DNA of 64,000 bases from contig CALOCN010000014.1 of the NCBI GenBank assembly GCA_942491735.1, forward strand, positions 682,001 to 746,000, read 5' to 3'. Under the pieces are notes generated by a model. That model was not told the DNA's origin. It saw only the letters and a program-made list of their open reading frames with translations, and did no database searches. Every line of letters starts with the position of its first letter. Position 1 is the stretch's first letter. Below are positions 24,932 to 33,143 of this stretch, piece by piece. A program made the translations under genes and the position numbers. This DNA is from CALOCN01 sp942491735 (GTDB taxonomy: Bacteria > Eisenbacteria > RBG-16-71-46 > JABDJR01).

Positions 24932-26155
24932 CTAGTCGCCGCGTTCAATGCGGACGGTGGCGAGAAGGCGGCGAAGGCCCTCTTCCACCACGGCTGTCTC
25001 CGGGTGGCGAAGGATGACATATCCGTCCCCTTCGTAGGTGGATGAACCGGGAGCACCCGGTCTGGGAAGCTTGGCCTCGACGACCAGGTGTCCCAGTTCC
25101 CGCTGGGCGGCATCCCAACCGTGGACCGTGCTGACCCGCCCGCCCCCCTGTCCGCGCAGGTAGACCGCGCCGGCCGCGTAGGGGCGATCCGGTGCGGGAA
25201 AACGGTCGTTGACCATGAGATCGCCCCAGGCCCGGTAGAGATCCATATCGTGTGCATAGGAGATGAGGGTGGTGAACTGCGCGCCGGGGGGGCGGGCTCC
25301 CACCTCGGAAACCGCCACCGAGTCGTCGGCCCGGCGAAACCATTCCATGTGGCTGAATCCCGATTCCAGGCCCAGGGTAACCAGCGCCTTCTCCGCCACC
25401 TCACGGATCGCGACATAGCGCGGATGATCCACTTCCCGGGGTAGCACCACACACCATTGGATCCAGGGTTGCTCCAGGACGTGAAGGGGAGCGGGGAAGT
25501 AGTGGTTGATGGAGTGCCAAACCAGTCGTCCGTTGATCATCACGCTGTCGAAACTGTGCTCGTCGCCGACGATGAACTCCTCGACCAGGGTAGGTTGGGT
25601 CGTGGAAGGGGGCACTCCCCGCAGCCAGGCGGCGAGCTGATCCATGGTGTCGATACGGGCGGTCCCCCGCGCTCCGGCACCGGCGGGCGGCTTGAGGACG
25701 ACCGGGAGCCCGATGTCCGTCACCGCCGCCAGGGCCTCCTGCGGGGAACGGGCCAGGGCCGAGCGGGCGCAGGGAAGTCCCCCCGCGCGCAGCGTATCCT
25801 TCATGCGGGACTTGTCACGGAACCGCTGTGCCGCGACCGCGCCCATGCCAGGGATGCGATAGAGGTCCCGCAGTTCCCCCAGGGGAACCTGCAGTTCTTC
25901 CAGGGTGCCGAGCAGGCGATCGATGCCGCCGAGATGGGTGCGCAGTGCGTCCATGGCCGGGCGGAGCGTCGAGACCGAGAGGGCGTCGGTGACACGGTAG
26001 TGTCCGGCTAGGCGATCCCGGATCTCCGCGGGGAGCTTCTCCAGCGGGTCCTGGCTGATCAGGGCGAGCCGGACATCGTCGCGCCGGGCCACCGCGGCGA
26101 CGAAGCGCAGCGTGGTTTCCAGGAAGAAGGGGACGACAAACACGACTGATTTCAT
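24932..26155 (-). CDS. ATP-grasp ligase (cluster paralogue 2)
   Basis: ATP-grasp protein of 407 residues, first gene of the minus-strand arm. It has an N-terminal Rossmann-like domain (VVFVVPFFLETTLRFVAAVA), the core lysine near 155 (LPVVLKPPAGAGARGTAR), EEFIVGDEHSFDSVMINGR, SHMEWFRRA and the metal motif VSEVGARPPGAQ. It shares these blocks with paralogues 1 and 3. The start is taken at ATG 26155; another in-frame ATG at 26185 is possible and neither has a clear ribosome site. It is divergent from glgA, with an 84-nt shared control region. Product unknown. Confidence 0.85.
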   Translation of the reverse strand: MKSVVFVVPFFLETTLRFVAAVARRDDVRLALISQDPLEKLPAEIRDRLAGHYRVTDALSVSTLRPAMDALRTHLGGIDRLLGTLEELQVPLGELRDLYRIPGMGAVAAQRFRDKSRMKDTLRAGGLPCARSALARSPQEALAAVTDIGLPVVLKPPAGAGARGTARIDTMDQLAAWLRGVPPSTTQPTLVEEFIVGDEHSFDSVMINGRLVWHSINHYFPAPLHVLEQPWIQWCVVLPREVDHPRYVAIREVAEKALVTLGLESGFSHMEWFRRADDSVAVSEVGARPPGAQFTTLISYAHDMDLYRAWGDLMVNDRFPAPDRPYAAGAVYLRGQGGGRVSTVHGWDAAQRELGHLVVEAKLPRPGAPGSSTYEGDGYVILRHPETAVVEEGLRRLLATVRIERGD

Positions 26156-26227
26156 GCGGGAAGGATCCGGTCGGTTGAAGGACATGGGGAATGCAGGGAC
26201 TGGGCCGACCCCATCAGGGCCCGATGG

Positions 26228-26233
26228 TACACT
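26228..26233 (+). promoter_or_regulatory. -10 element placed for a leaderless glgA-operon transcript
   Basis: TACACT ends 6 nt before the ATG at 26240 (spacer CCCGGC, as before DUF192 at 1389). The 84-nt gap to the divergent ATP-grasp gene must hold both promoters. Confidence 0.45.
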
Positions 26234-26239
26234 CCCGGC

Positions 26240-27736
26240 ATGGTTCCCATGAAGGTTTGTCATGTTTCCCCGGAGTTGGCCCCCTACGCGAAGGTGGGTG
26301 GGCTGGCCGATGTCTCGGCCGCCCTCCCCGCCGCGCAGGCGCGGGTGGGCCACGAGGTGGCGGTCTTTGTCCCCCTCTACCCCCGGTTGCTCGAAAGCAA
26401 CCTGGAGATCCCCCGGGAACCCGTCCTGCGCGATGTGCAGTTGCGTTTTCCATGGGGGAGTCTCGGGTTCGACCTGTACGAGGCACGGCCCCACAAGCAG
26501 GGGCCCACCTTCCGTCTCATTCACTGCGACGGACTCTACGGGCGTCCCGACATCTACTCGGGCGACGGTGACGAGCACCTGCGCGCGGTGTTCCTGGTGC
26601 GGGCGGCCATCGAGAGCTGCCAACGCCTGGGTCTGTCCCCCGACATCTTCCATGTACACGACTGGATGGCCGCCGCGCTGCCCCTGATCCTGCGGACCCG
26701 CTACGGGTGGGACCAGCTCTTCCAGGACACCCGCACCGTGCTCACCATCCACAACATCGCCCACCAGGGGATGTTCCCGGCCTCGGTCTGGCCCGAAATG
26801 GGTCTGGAGGAGAGCCTCTCCCACCTTCCGGTGGAGGACGCCCGCGAGGGGCGGATCAGCCTGCTCAAGCTGGGCATCGTCTATTCCGATGCGATCACCA
26901 CGGTGAGCCCCACCTATGCCGACGAGATCCGTACCCCGGAGTACGGCATGGGAATGGAGGGGCTCCTGAATCATCGGAGCGACCGGCTGGTGGGGATTCT
27001 CAACGGGGTCGATTCCACGGAGTGGAACCCCCGATCGGATCGTTTCATCCCCTTTCGCTACTCCCTGAAGAGCCTCTGGCGCAAGGAACGGAACAAGGAA
27101 GCACTCCTTGAGGCGCTCGGTCTTCCCTACCGGGAGGGGGCGCCGGTAGTGGGAATGGTGACCCGGCTGACCGCCCAGAAGGGGCTCGACCTGGTGCAAC
27201 AGGTGCTGCCCCTGTTCCTGGAACGCGAGGACATGCGCTTCGTCGTGTTGGGCACGGGGGAGTCCCGGTTCGAGGAGTTCTTCCGCGCCTTGCAGGTACG
27301 GCACCCGGAGAAGGTCTGCTACTACCGGGGCTTCCACGAGGAACTGGCCCATCTCATCGAGGCCGGATCGGACATCTTCCTCATGCCCTCGCGCTTCGAA
27401 CCCTGCGGCCTGAACCAGATGTACAGCCTGGCCTACGGAACGCTCCCCGTAGTTCGACGCACCGGGGGGCTCGCCGACTCGGTCCGTCAGATCGATCCCG
27501 GGACGGGCGAAGGCACCGGGATCCTTTTCGACAACTATGACGGGACCGGGTTGGGTTGGGCCCTCTCCATGGCACTCAAGGTGTACGGCAATCCGGGGTT
27601 GCGCGAGGCGGTTCGCCGCAACGGGATGTCCGAGGACTTTTCCTGGGAGACCCGGGCCGGCAGCTACGACGCACTCTATCGTCACCTCCTCGCCGAGGTC
27701 GCAGCCGCGGGAGAGGTCAAGGAGCGGGACGCGTGA
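26240..27736 (+). CDS. glgA: Glycogen (starch) synthase, first gene of the ATP-grasp operon
   Basis: GT5 enzyme of 498 residues that extends alpha-1,4-glucan from ADP- or UDP-glucose. Seen: the sugar-nucleotide motif YAKVGGLADVSAALP near residue 14, DIFHVHDWMAAALPL, TIHNIAHQGMFP, NGVDSTEWNP, MVTRLTAQKGLDL and the C-terminal donor-site segment PSRFEPCGLNQMYSLAYGT. Start at 26240, with an alternative ATG three codons later. Its stop overlaps the GTG of the next ATP-grasp gene (GTGA), so glycogen synthase is translationally coupled to the ligase genes, which is unusual. Whether it makes glycogen or a specialised glucan for the pathway is open. Confidence 0.95.
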   Translation: MVPMKVCHVSPELAPYAKVGGLADVSAALPAAQARVGHEVAVFVPLYPRLLESNLEIPREPVLRDVQLRFPWGSLGFDLYEARPHKQGPTFRLIHCDGLYGRPDIYSGDGDEHLRAVFLVRAAIESCQRLGLSPDIFHVHDWMAAALPLILRTRYGWDQLFQDTRTVLTIHNIAHQGMFPASVWPEMGLEESLSHLPVEDAREGRISLLKLGIVYSDAITTVSPTYADEIRTPEYGMGMEGLLNHRSDRLVGILNGVDSTEWNPRSDRFIPFRYSLKSLWRKERNKEALLEALGLPYREGAPVVGMVTRLTAQKGLDLVQQVLPLFLEREDMRFVVLGTGESRFEEFFRALQVRHPEKVCYYRGFHEELAHLIEAGSDIFLMPSRFEPCGLNQMYSLAYGTLPVVRRTGGLADSVRQIDPGTGEGTGILFDNYDGTGLGWALSMALKVYGNPGLREAVRRNGMSEDFSWETRAGSYDALYRHLLAEVAAAGEVKERDA

Positions 27737-28956
27737 ACGTTATTTTCGTAGAACCGTTTTTTCCACGCAATCAGCGGGAATTCGTCAGGGCCCTCGACGG
27801 GGTCGGTGCCAACGTGTTCGCGATCGGCGAGGCGGCCCAGGAGACGCTGGACAGCGAGCTGCGCGGTTGGCTCACCCACTACCATCAGGTGGGGTCGGTG
27901 TGCGACGAGGCGGCGCTGGAAGCGGCAGTGCGGTGGATCCAGGACAAGGTCTGGGTGGATCGCATGGAAGCAACCATCGAGGCGCATATCATGCCGGCGG
28001 CAAAGGTCCGGGAGCGGTGCGGGATTGCCGGGACCTCGGTGCGTACCGCCTATCTTTGCCGCGACAAGCCGGCCATGAAGGAGATCCTCCGCGAGAACGG
28101 GATTCCCTGCGCCGCCTCCATCGGGAGCGGCAACGAGGGGGATATCCGCACCTTCGTGGCCGAGGTCGGTTACCCGGTCATCCTCAAGCCGCGTGCGGCG
28201 GCGGGGGCCGAGGGAACGTACCGGGCCGACGACGACGAGAGCCTCGCCGCCATCCTCCAGCGGACCGGCGTGCCCCAGGGACGCGAGGTGGCGGTGGAGG
28301 AGTTCATCGAAGGGCACGAGGCGTTCTACGACACCCTGTGCGTGGACGGCCGGATCACCCACGAGTTCATCACCCACTACTTCCCCGGTGTCCTGGAGGC
28401 GATGCGCACACGCTGGATCTCCCCCCAGTTCATAGCCACCAACCGGGTGGATGCGGTGCCGCAGTACGAGGAAGTCAAGGAGATGGGTCGCAAGGTCATC
28501 GAGATCCTGGGTATCGGGACCTCGGCCACCCACATGGAATGGTTCTTTGGTCCCAAGGGGCTCAAGTTCTCCGAGATCGGCTGCCGGCCTCCCGGGGTGC
28601 GGGCGTGGGATCTGTACAACGCGGGGAACGATATCGATCTCTATCACGAGTGGGCGATGCTGGTCGCGCACGGCCGGCCGGATCGTCAGCCCTCCCGCCG
28701 GTTCGCCGCCGGGATCATCAACCTGCGCCCCGATGGGGACGGCGTCATCGCCGGCTACGAGGGTCTCGATGAGATCCGGTCCCGCTACCGGGACAACCTG
28801 ATCGACTTCCACCTGCCGGCCGAGGGAACGCCCACCCAGCCTGTCGATGCCGGGTTCATGGCCAACGCCTGGATGCGGTTCCGGCACCCGGACTTCGACG
28901 GCCTGCGGGGGCTCCTGGATGATGTGGGGAAGACCATCCAGGTGCGCGCACGATGA
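27733..28956 (+). CDS. ATP-grasp ligase (cluster paralogue 3)
   Basis: ATP-grasp protein of 407 residues starting with GTG at 27733, overlapping the glgA stop. N-terminal Rossmann-like domain (VNVIFVEPFFPRNQREFVRAL), nucleotide lysine at 152 (YPVILKPRAAAGAEGTYR), EEFIEGHEAFYDTLCVDGR, THMEWFFGPKG and metal motif FSEIGCRPPGVRAWD. It is clearly related to paralogues 1 and 2 on the opposite strand. Its stop overlaps the next start as ATGA. The chemistry is expected to be ATP-dependent amide, ester or thioester bond formation on an unknown carboxylate. Confidence 0.85.
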   Translation: MNVIFVEPFFPRNQREFVRALDGVGANVFAIGEAAQETLDSELRGWLTHYHQVGSVCDEAALEAAVRWIQDKVWVDRMEATIEAHIMPAAKVRERCGIAGTSVRTAYLCRDKPAMKEILRENGIPCAASIGSGNEGDIRTFVAEVGYPVILKPRAAAGAEGTYRADDDESLAAILQRTGVPQGREVAVEEFIEGHEAFYDTLCVDGRITHEFITHYFPGVLEAMRTRWISPQFIATNRVDAVPQYEEVKEMGRKVIEILGIGTSATHMEWFFGPKGLKFSEIGCRPPGVRAWDLYNAGNDIDLYHEWAMLVAHGRPDRQPSRRFAAGIINLRPDGDGVIAGYEGLDEIRSRYRDNLIDFHLPAEGTPTQPVDAGFMANAWMRFRHPDFDGLRGLLDDVGKTIQVRAR

Positions 28957-29876
28957 GCATGCCCCGGGTGGTGTTGGGCCCGCAGCGCACCGAGACCACG
29001 GTGGGCAGGGTCGTGGATCGTCTGGCTCCGCACGGCACCGTGGCCGGGATCTCGGCCGGATGGCAGGAGCGGGAAGCCGAGGACGGCGAGTTCAACGACG
29101 CGGTGGGGGGGCGGCTGCGCAATCTGGAGCTGCATCGGCGGGGGGAGCGGGTCCTGACCCGGGATCCCGACCTGCGCAGCGCCCATCGCGCGGTACAGAG
29201 GGAACTCAAGGAACTGCGTCGGCTCTACGACCGGCGTCTGGGCCACGCCATGTCGGCCTGGATGGAACTCATGGACGCCGAGTCGCCGATTGCCCGGCGC
29301 GAACGGGATGAAGCAGAGGAAGCCGTCCGTGATCTGGACCGGGGACATCTTCGCAAGGTGGAAACGCTGCGACGGCAGTTCCAGGAACGGGTGAACCTGT
29401 GGGAGCGGGACGCCGTGGCCGAGGAACGTGGCGCGGTAGAACAGCTGGTGCGGGAATCGTCCCTGGTCGCGATTGCCGGAGGACATGTGGCCGTGCTTCT
29501 GAACCGGTTGCGGCTGTTCGGGCTGGAGCCGCTCCTGCGGGAGAAGCCCCTGGTCTGCTGGTCCGCCGGCGCCATGGCCCTGGCCTCCACCGTGGTCCTT
29601 TTCCACGATCGGCCCCCGCAGGGGCAGGGCAACGCCGAGGCCTTCGAGAACGGCCTGGGCATCCTGCCGGACCTGGTCCCCTTGCCGCACGGAGCGCGCC
29701 GACTCCTGCTGGAGGATCGGGGCCGGGTGGGTCGCTTTGCCAAACGTTTTGGACCGTCCCGATGCGTGGTGCTGGATCCCGGAAGCGAACTGACCCGGGA
29801 AGGGGACCGGTGGACATCACCCGGCATTCGTGTCCTGGCCGTGGACGGCTCGGTGCCCACGGAGCAATCATGGTAA
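28953..29876 (+). CDS. Peptidase S51 / cyanophycinase-like protein with helical insertion
   Basis: Protein of 307 residues. The C-terminal half has class-I-amidotransferase-like features of the peptidase E/cyanophycinase family: AIAGGHVAVLLNRL near 173, the nucleophile Ser-204 in LVCWSAGAMALAS, and GLGILPDLVPLPH with a candidate catalytic His-246. Between the first strand and this core (about 55-165) is a charged helical, probably coiled-coil, insertion (HRAVQRELKELRRLYDRRL) absent from the classical enzymes. S51 enzymes hydrolyse Asp-containing or beta-linked peptide bonds. Here it is flanked by ligase and esterase genes, suggesting hydrolysis or editing of the locus product. It overlaps both neighbours (ATGA before; 7 nt after). 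Confidence 0.8.
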   Translation: MSMPRVVLGPQRTETTVGRVVDRLAPHGTVAGISAGWQEREAEDGEFNDAVGGRLRNLELHRRGERVLTRDPDLRSAHRAVQRELKELRRLYDRRLGHAMSAWMELMDAESPIARRERDEAEEAVRDLDRGHLRKVETLRRQFQERVNLWERDAVAEERGAVEQLVRESSLVAIAGGHVAVLLNRLRLFGLEPLLREKPLVCWSAGAMALASTVVLFHDRPPQGQGNAEAFENGLGILPDLVPLPHGARRLLLEDRGRVGRFAKRFGPSRCVVLDPGSELTREGDRWTSPGIRVLAVDGSVPTEQSW

Positions 29877-31048
29877 CCCGTCATGTGGACGGCGTTCCGC
29901 TCCCCGCGCCGCGGATGCATCCCAACCTGGCCGCGCTGTTCGGGCAGGGAATCCCTTCCCCCGAAGCGGTGGACCGGTTCATCGCCGAGAACACGTTCCC
30001 GCTGGTGGAGTCCAAGCGGTGTACGTTCTTCTTCCGGGGCCATGCGGAAAAGGTCGCGATTCGTCACTGGGTCTTCGGGCTTCCCTCCAGCGCGCCCCTG
30101 GTGCGGTTGGGGCCGGACCTGTGGTGCCACGTCCTGGAGCTTCCGGACCAGTCCCGCTTCGAGTACAAGATCGAGGTCACCGAAGGGCATGACACGCGGC
30201 TCATCAAGGACCCCTTGAACCCCCACGAGGCCTCCGATCCGTTCGGGTCGAACTCGGTTTGTCGCGGCTTTGGCTACCAGGTCCCCGAGTGGGCGGAATA
30301 CGATGCCGAAGCAAGACCGGGGCACGTGGAGGAGCGGACCTTCGAGAGCCACGCCCTGGGGCATGCGCGGCGGATTCCCATCTACTTCCCCGCGCGGTTT
30401 CGTCCCACCCGTCGCTACCCGCTGCTCCTGGTGCACGACGGCCCGGACTACATGCACCACGCCGGGCTGATCACCGTGCTCGACAACCTCATCCACCGGT
30501 TGGAGATTCCGTCGCTGGTGGCCGCCCTCGTTCCGCCGGGGGATCGGATGGGGGAGTACACCGGTTCGGTGGAACACGCGCGGTTCCTGACCGACGAACT
30601 GGTTCCGGCCCTGGAAAAGGAACTTCCCCTGGTGGGACGCCCCGAGGGACGTTGTCTCATGGGGGCGAGTCTGGGGGCGGTGGCTTCGTTCGCCACCGCC
30701 GGTACCCACCCCGGTTTCTACGGGCGACTCTTGCTGCAGTCCGGTTCGTTCGCGTTCACCGACATCGGGGAGAACCGGCGGGGACCGGTTCTGGAACCCG
30801 TGGTACAGTTCATGAACGCCTACCGTGAGAACCCCGTCAGCATCACGGAGAAGCTGTTCCTCAGCTGCGGGATGTACGAATCCCTCATCTACGAGAACCG
30901 GAGCCTGGTGCCGCTCCTCCAGGAGACGTCCATGCAGGTGAAGTACGTCGAGGCGCGCGACGGGCACAACTGGGAGAACTGGCGGGACCGATTGCGGGAG
31001 GGACTCTCCTGGCTGTTCCCGGGTCCCCTGTGGATGGTGTACGAATGA
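29870..31048 (+). CDS. Serine esterase (enterochelin-esterase/esterase D type) with N-terminal E-set domain
   Basis: Alpha/beta-hydrolase of 392 residues. Residues about 25-130 look like the beta-sandwich E-set domain that precedes the catalytic domain in Fes-type esterases (HWVFGLPSSAPLVRLGPDL, YKIEVTEGHD). The catalytic domain starts near 165 (RIPIYFPARF, YPLLLVHDGPDY), with nucleophile Ser-267 in LMGASLGAVASFA and the likely histidine in EARDGHNWENW near the end. Members release acyl groups from esters or amide-linked siderophores. The start at 29870 overlaps the S51 gene by 7 nt and gives the full N-domain. There is no signal peptide, so it is cytoplasmic. Confidence 0.88.
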   Translation: MVTRHVDGVPLPAPRMHPNLAALFGQGIPSPEAVDRFIAENTFPLVESKRCTFFFRGHAEKVAIRHWVFGLPSSAPLVRLGPDLWCHVLELPDQSRFEYKIEVTEGHDTRLIKDPLNPHEASDPFGSNSVCRGFGYQVPEWAEYDAEARPGHVEERTFESHALGHARRIPIYFPARFRPTRRYPLLLVHDGPDYMHHAGLITVLDNLIHRLEIPSLVAALVPPGDRMGEYTGSVEHARFLTDELVPALEKELPLVGRPEGRCLMGASLGAVASFATAGTHPGFYGRLLLQSGSFAFTDIGENRRGPVLEPVVQFMNAYRENPVSITEKLFLSCGMYESLIYENRSLVPLLQETSMQVKYVEARDGHNWENWRDRLREGLSWLFPGPLWMVYE

Positions 31049-31084
31049 ACCGCGCGACCCCGCGTCGTGGCGAGCTGGAGGAAC

Positions 31085-32335
31085 ATGGCCGCCGTCACGC
31101 GTAGAATCGGCTTGTCCCTGGGCGCGGATCTCTGCTGGCCCATTGCCTACCGGGCCATCATGGGTCTCATGAACCCCCGGATCAAACAGGGCAAGGACAC
31201 CCTGAGCTTCGAGGTCGAGAACGTGTACATCGAACCGTTCGACCTGCAGGGGGAGTGTCCGTTCGATGTGGTCATCGACCGGCTCACCCACTGGTACCAC
31301 AATCGCCGCGAGTGGATCAAGAAATCGGTACTCCTGGACGACCTGTACGTCTTCAACAACCCGTGGAGCGTGCAGTCCATGGAGAAGCACACCAGCTACG
31401 TTGCCATGATGCGGCTGGGGTTGCCCATTCCCAGGACCTGGATGGTGCCTCCCAAGTCCTACGAGCCCTCGGACGACCTGGAGATCACCCTGGAGCGCTA
31501 CGCCCGTCTCTTCGATCTGGGGCAGCTGGGGGAACGGATCGGGTACCCGTTCTTCATGAAGCCGTTCGACGGCGGTGGGTGGAAGGGAGTCTCCCGCGTT
31601 TCCGGCGAGGAGCGCTTCCAGAAGCTCTACGACGAGAGCGGGACCGCGGTGATGCACCTGCAGAAATCGGTGGAGCCGCACGACCGGTTCGTGCGTTGTG
31701 TAGGGCTCGGGCCACAGACCCGCATGGTGCTCTACGATCCGGACGCTCCCCTGCACGACCGTTACACCCGGGAGCGGAACTTCGTGTCGCAAGAGGATGC
31801 GAAACTTCTGCGGGACATGACCCTGACCATCAACACGTTCTTCGGCTGGGATTTCAATTCCTGCGAGTCGCTGCGCAGCAACGGGGTCTGGCACCCCATC
31901 GACTTCGCCAATCCCTGCCCCGATTCCCAGGTCACCTCGCTCCACTTCCACTTTCCATGGCTCATCATGGCCAACATCCGCTGGTCGGTGTTCTGCGCCG
32001 CGACCCGGCGTCCCATGCGGCTGAACCTGGATTGGCAGCCGTACTTCGACGCGGTGGAAGAGGGGATGACCCTGCGGGAGCGGCTCACCGCCTGCGTGGC
32101 CATCGCCGATCAGCGTCTGGAAACCGAGCGGTTCCGGGAGTTCTGCGACCGGCATCTGGGGAACCTCGCCGAGGTCACCCATACCTTCTTCGGTACCGGG
32201 GAGGCCAGGGACGCGGTGCGCCAGAAGGTGCAGGTCATGTTCCCCCAGCACGAGGTGGACGAGTTCACCGAGCTGTTCTGGCAACGCATCCAGGAGTGGC
32301 GGTCCATCGCCGCCGAAGAGCCCAACTACGCATGA
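31085..32335 (+). CDS. Divergent ATP-grasp / RimK-like ligase
   Basis: Cytoplasmic protein of 416 residues. The central part reads as an ATP-grasp core: WSVQSMEKHTSYVAMMRLGL, then nucleotide lysine 159 in YPFFMKPFDGGGWKGVSRV, and a metal-site region DFNSCESLRSNGVWHPIDFAN. It is not closely similar to the other three ATP-grasp proteins in the locus and is nearer to glutathione-synthetase/RimK-like folds. ATG at 31085 with GGAGGAAC directly upstream is preferred over GTG at 31067. The HFHFPW and long C-terminal helical region are unassigned. As fifth gene of the glgA operon it likely acts on the same product. Confidence 0.75.
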   Translation: MAAVTRRIGLSLGADLCWPIAYRAIMGLMNPRIKQGKDTLSFEVENVYIEPFDLQGECPFDVVIDRLTHWYHNRREWIKKSVLLDDLYVFNNPWSVQSMEKHTSYVAMMRLGLPIPRTWMVPPKSYEPSDDLEITLERYARLFDLGQLGERIGYPFFMKPFDGGGWKGVSRVSGEERFQKLYDESGTAVMHLQKSVEPHDRFVRCVGLGPQTRMVLYDPDAPLHDRYTRERNFVSQEDAKLLRDMTLTINTFFGWDFNSCESLRSNGVWHPIDFANPCPDSQVTSLHFHFPWLIMANIRWSVFCAATRRPMRLNLDWQPYFDAVEEGMTLRERLTACVAIADQRLETERFREFCDRHLGNLAEVTHTFFGTGEARDAVRQKVQVMFPQHEVDEFTELFWQRIQEWRSIAAEEPNYA

Positions 32336-32345
32336 GGGTCAACGC

Positions 32346-33101
32346 GTGAAGCAGAATTCGACATGGTTCTCCCCGAGACTCGAGCAGGAAACGCAACTGG
32401 TGCGCTGGGGCGCGGTCGGCACTCCCGTGCTGATCTTTCCCACTGCCGGCGGGGACGCCGAGGAGATCGAACGGTTCCTGGTCATCGACTGCCTGAGCGA
32501 GTTGCTTGCCGCGGGACGGATCAAGGTCTACTCGTGCGACAGCATCGCGGGGAGGATCATGCTGCGGGGCGACGGTTCCCCCCAGTACCAGATGACCATG
32601 TTCGATCGGTTCCAGCAGTACGTTCGACACGAGGTCGTGCCGGCCATCCGGGCGGACTGCAACAGCGAGGACATCGAGATCGTGGCGACCGGCTCCTCGA
32701 TCGGTGCCTTCAACGCCCTGGCCGTCCTGTGCCGGTACCCTGACGTGTTCCAGGCCGCGGTTTGCCTGAGCGGGACCTATGATCTGGAGCGTTTCCTCAA
32801 GGCCGCCATCAACCATGACTTCTACCTTGCTTCCCCGGTCCACTACCTCTCCGGTCTCACCGGTTCCGAACTGGAAGCGCTGCAGCAGCGGCTGGTCATC
32901 CTTGCTTCCGGCGAGGGGCGGGCCGAGAACATCGGCGAGTCGTGGAGGGTCGCCCATGAACTCGGCCAGAAGGGCGTACCCAACCGGGTCGATTCCTGGG
33001 GCGCCGAATGGCATCACGACTGGGTGACCTGGCGGGAGATGTGGCCGAGGTACCTGGACGAATTGACCCGCGAACCGGCGGGGGAAGAAGCGGGGAGCTG
33101 A
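32346..33101 (+). CDS. Serine esterase (alpha/beta-hydrolase), last gene of the glgA operon
   Basis: Alpha/beta-hydrolase of 251 residues, with strand GTPVLIFPTAGGDAEEIERF, nucleophile Ser-118 in VATGSSIGAFNALAV and likely catalytic histidine in WGAEWHHDWVTW. The pattern fits the PHB-depolymerase/esterase-like group with a long helix after the nucleophile. It has no signal peptide. It starts 10 nt after the ATP-grasp stop, so it belongs to the same transcript. Two different esterases in one ligase operon imply that ester or thioester hydrolysis is part of the pathway. Confidence 0.85.
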   Translation: MKQNSTWFSPRLEQETQLVRWGAVGTPVLIFPTAGGDAEEIERFLVIDCLSELLAAGRIKVYSCDSIAGRIMLRGDGSPQYQMTMFDRFQQYVRHEVVPAIRADCNSEDIEIVATGSSIGAFNALAVLCRYPDVFQAAVCLSGTYDLERFLKAAINHDFYLASPVHYLSGLTGSELEALQQRLVILASGEGRAENIGESWRVAHELGQKGVPNRVDSWGAEWHHDWVTWREMWPRYLDELTREPAGEEAGS

Positions 33102-33122
33102 ACCCCGGGGCGGCTCGGGCAT

Positions 33123-33138
33123 GTCCGGGCCTCCGGAC
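33123..33138. terminator. Possible bidirectional terminator hairpin
   Basis: GTCCGG-GCCT-CCGGAC forms a perfect 6-bp stem with a 4-nt loop in the 42-bp gap between converging genes (stops at 33101 and 33144). No T-run on either side, so weak. Confidence 0.3.
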
Positions 33139-33143
33139 CGCGG

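Noticed and set aside
29225..32284. 1019-codon minus-strand open frame
   Set aside because: Antisense shadow across the S51, esterase and ATP-grasp genes.
23675..33101. Classical cyanophycin storage operon
   Set aside because: No cyanophycin synthetase with a Mur-ligase domain is present, and the S51 protein has a large insertion, so only a loose analogy holds.
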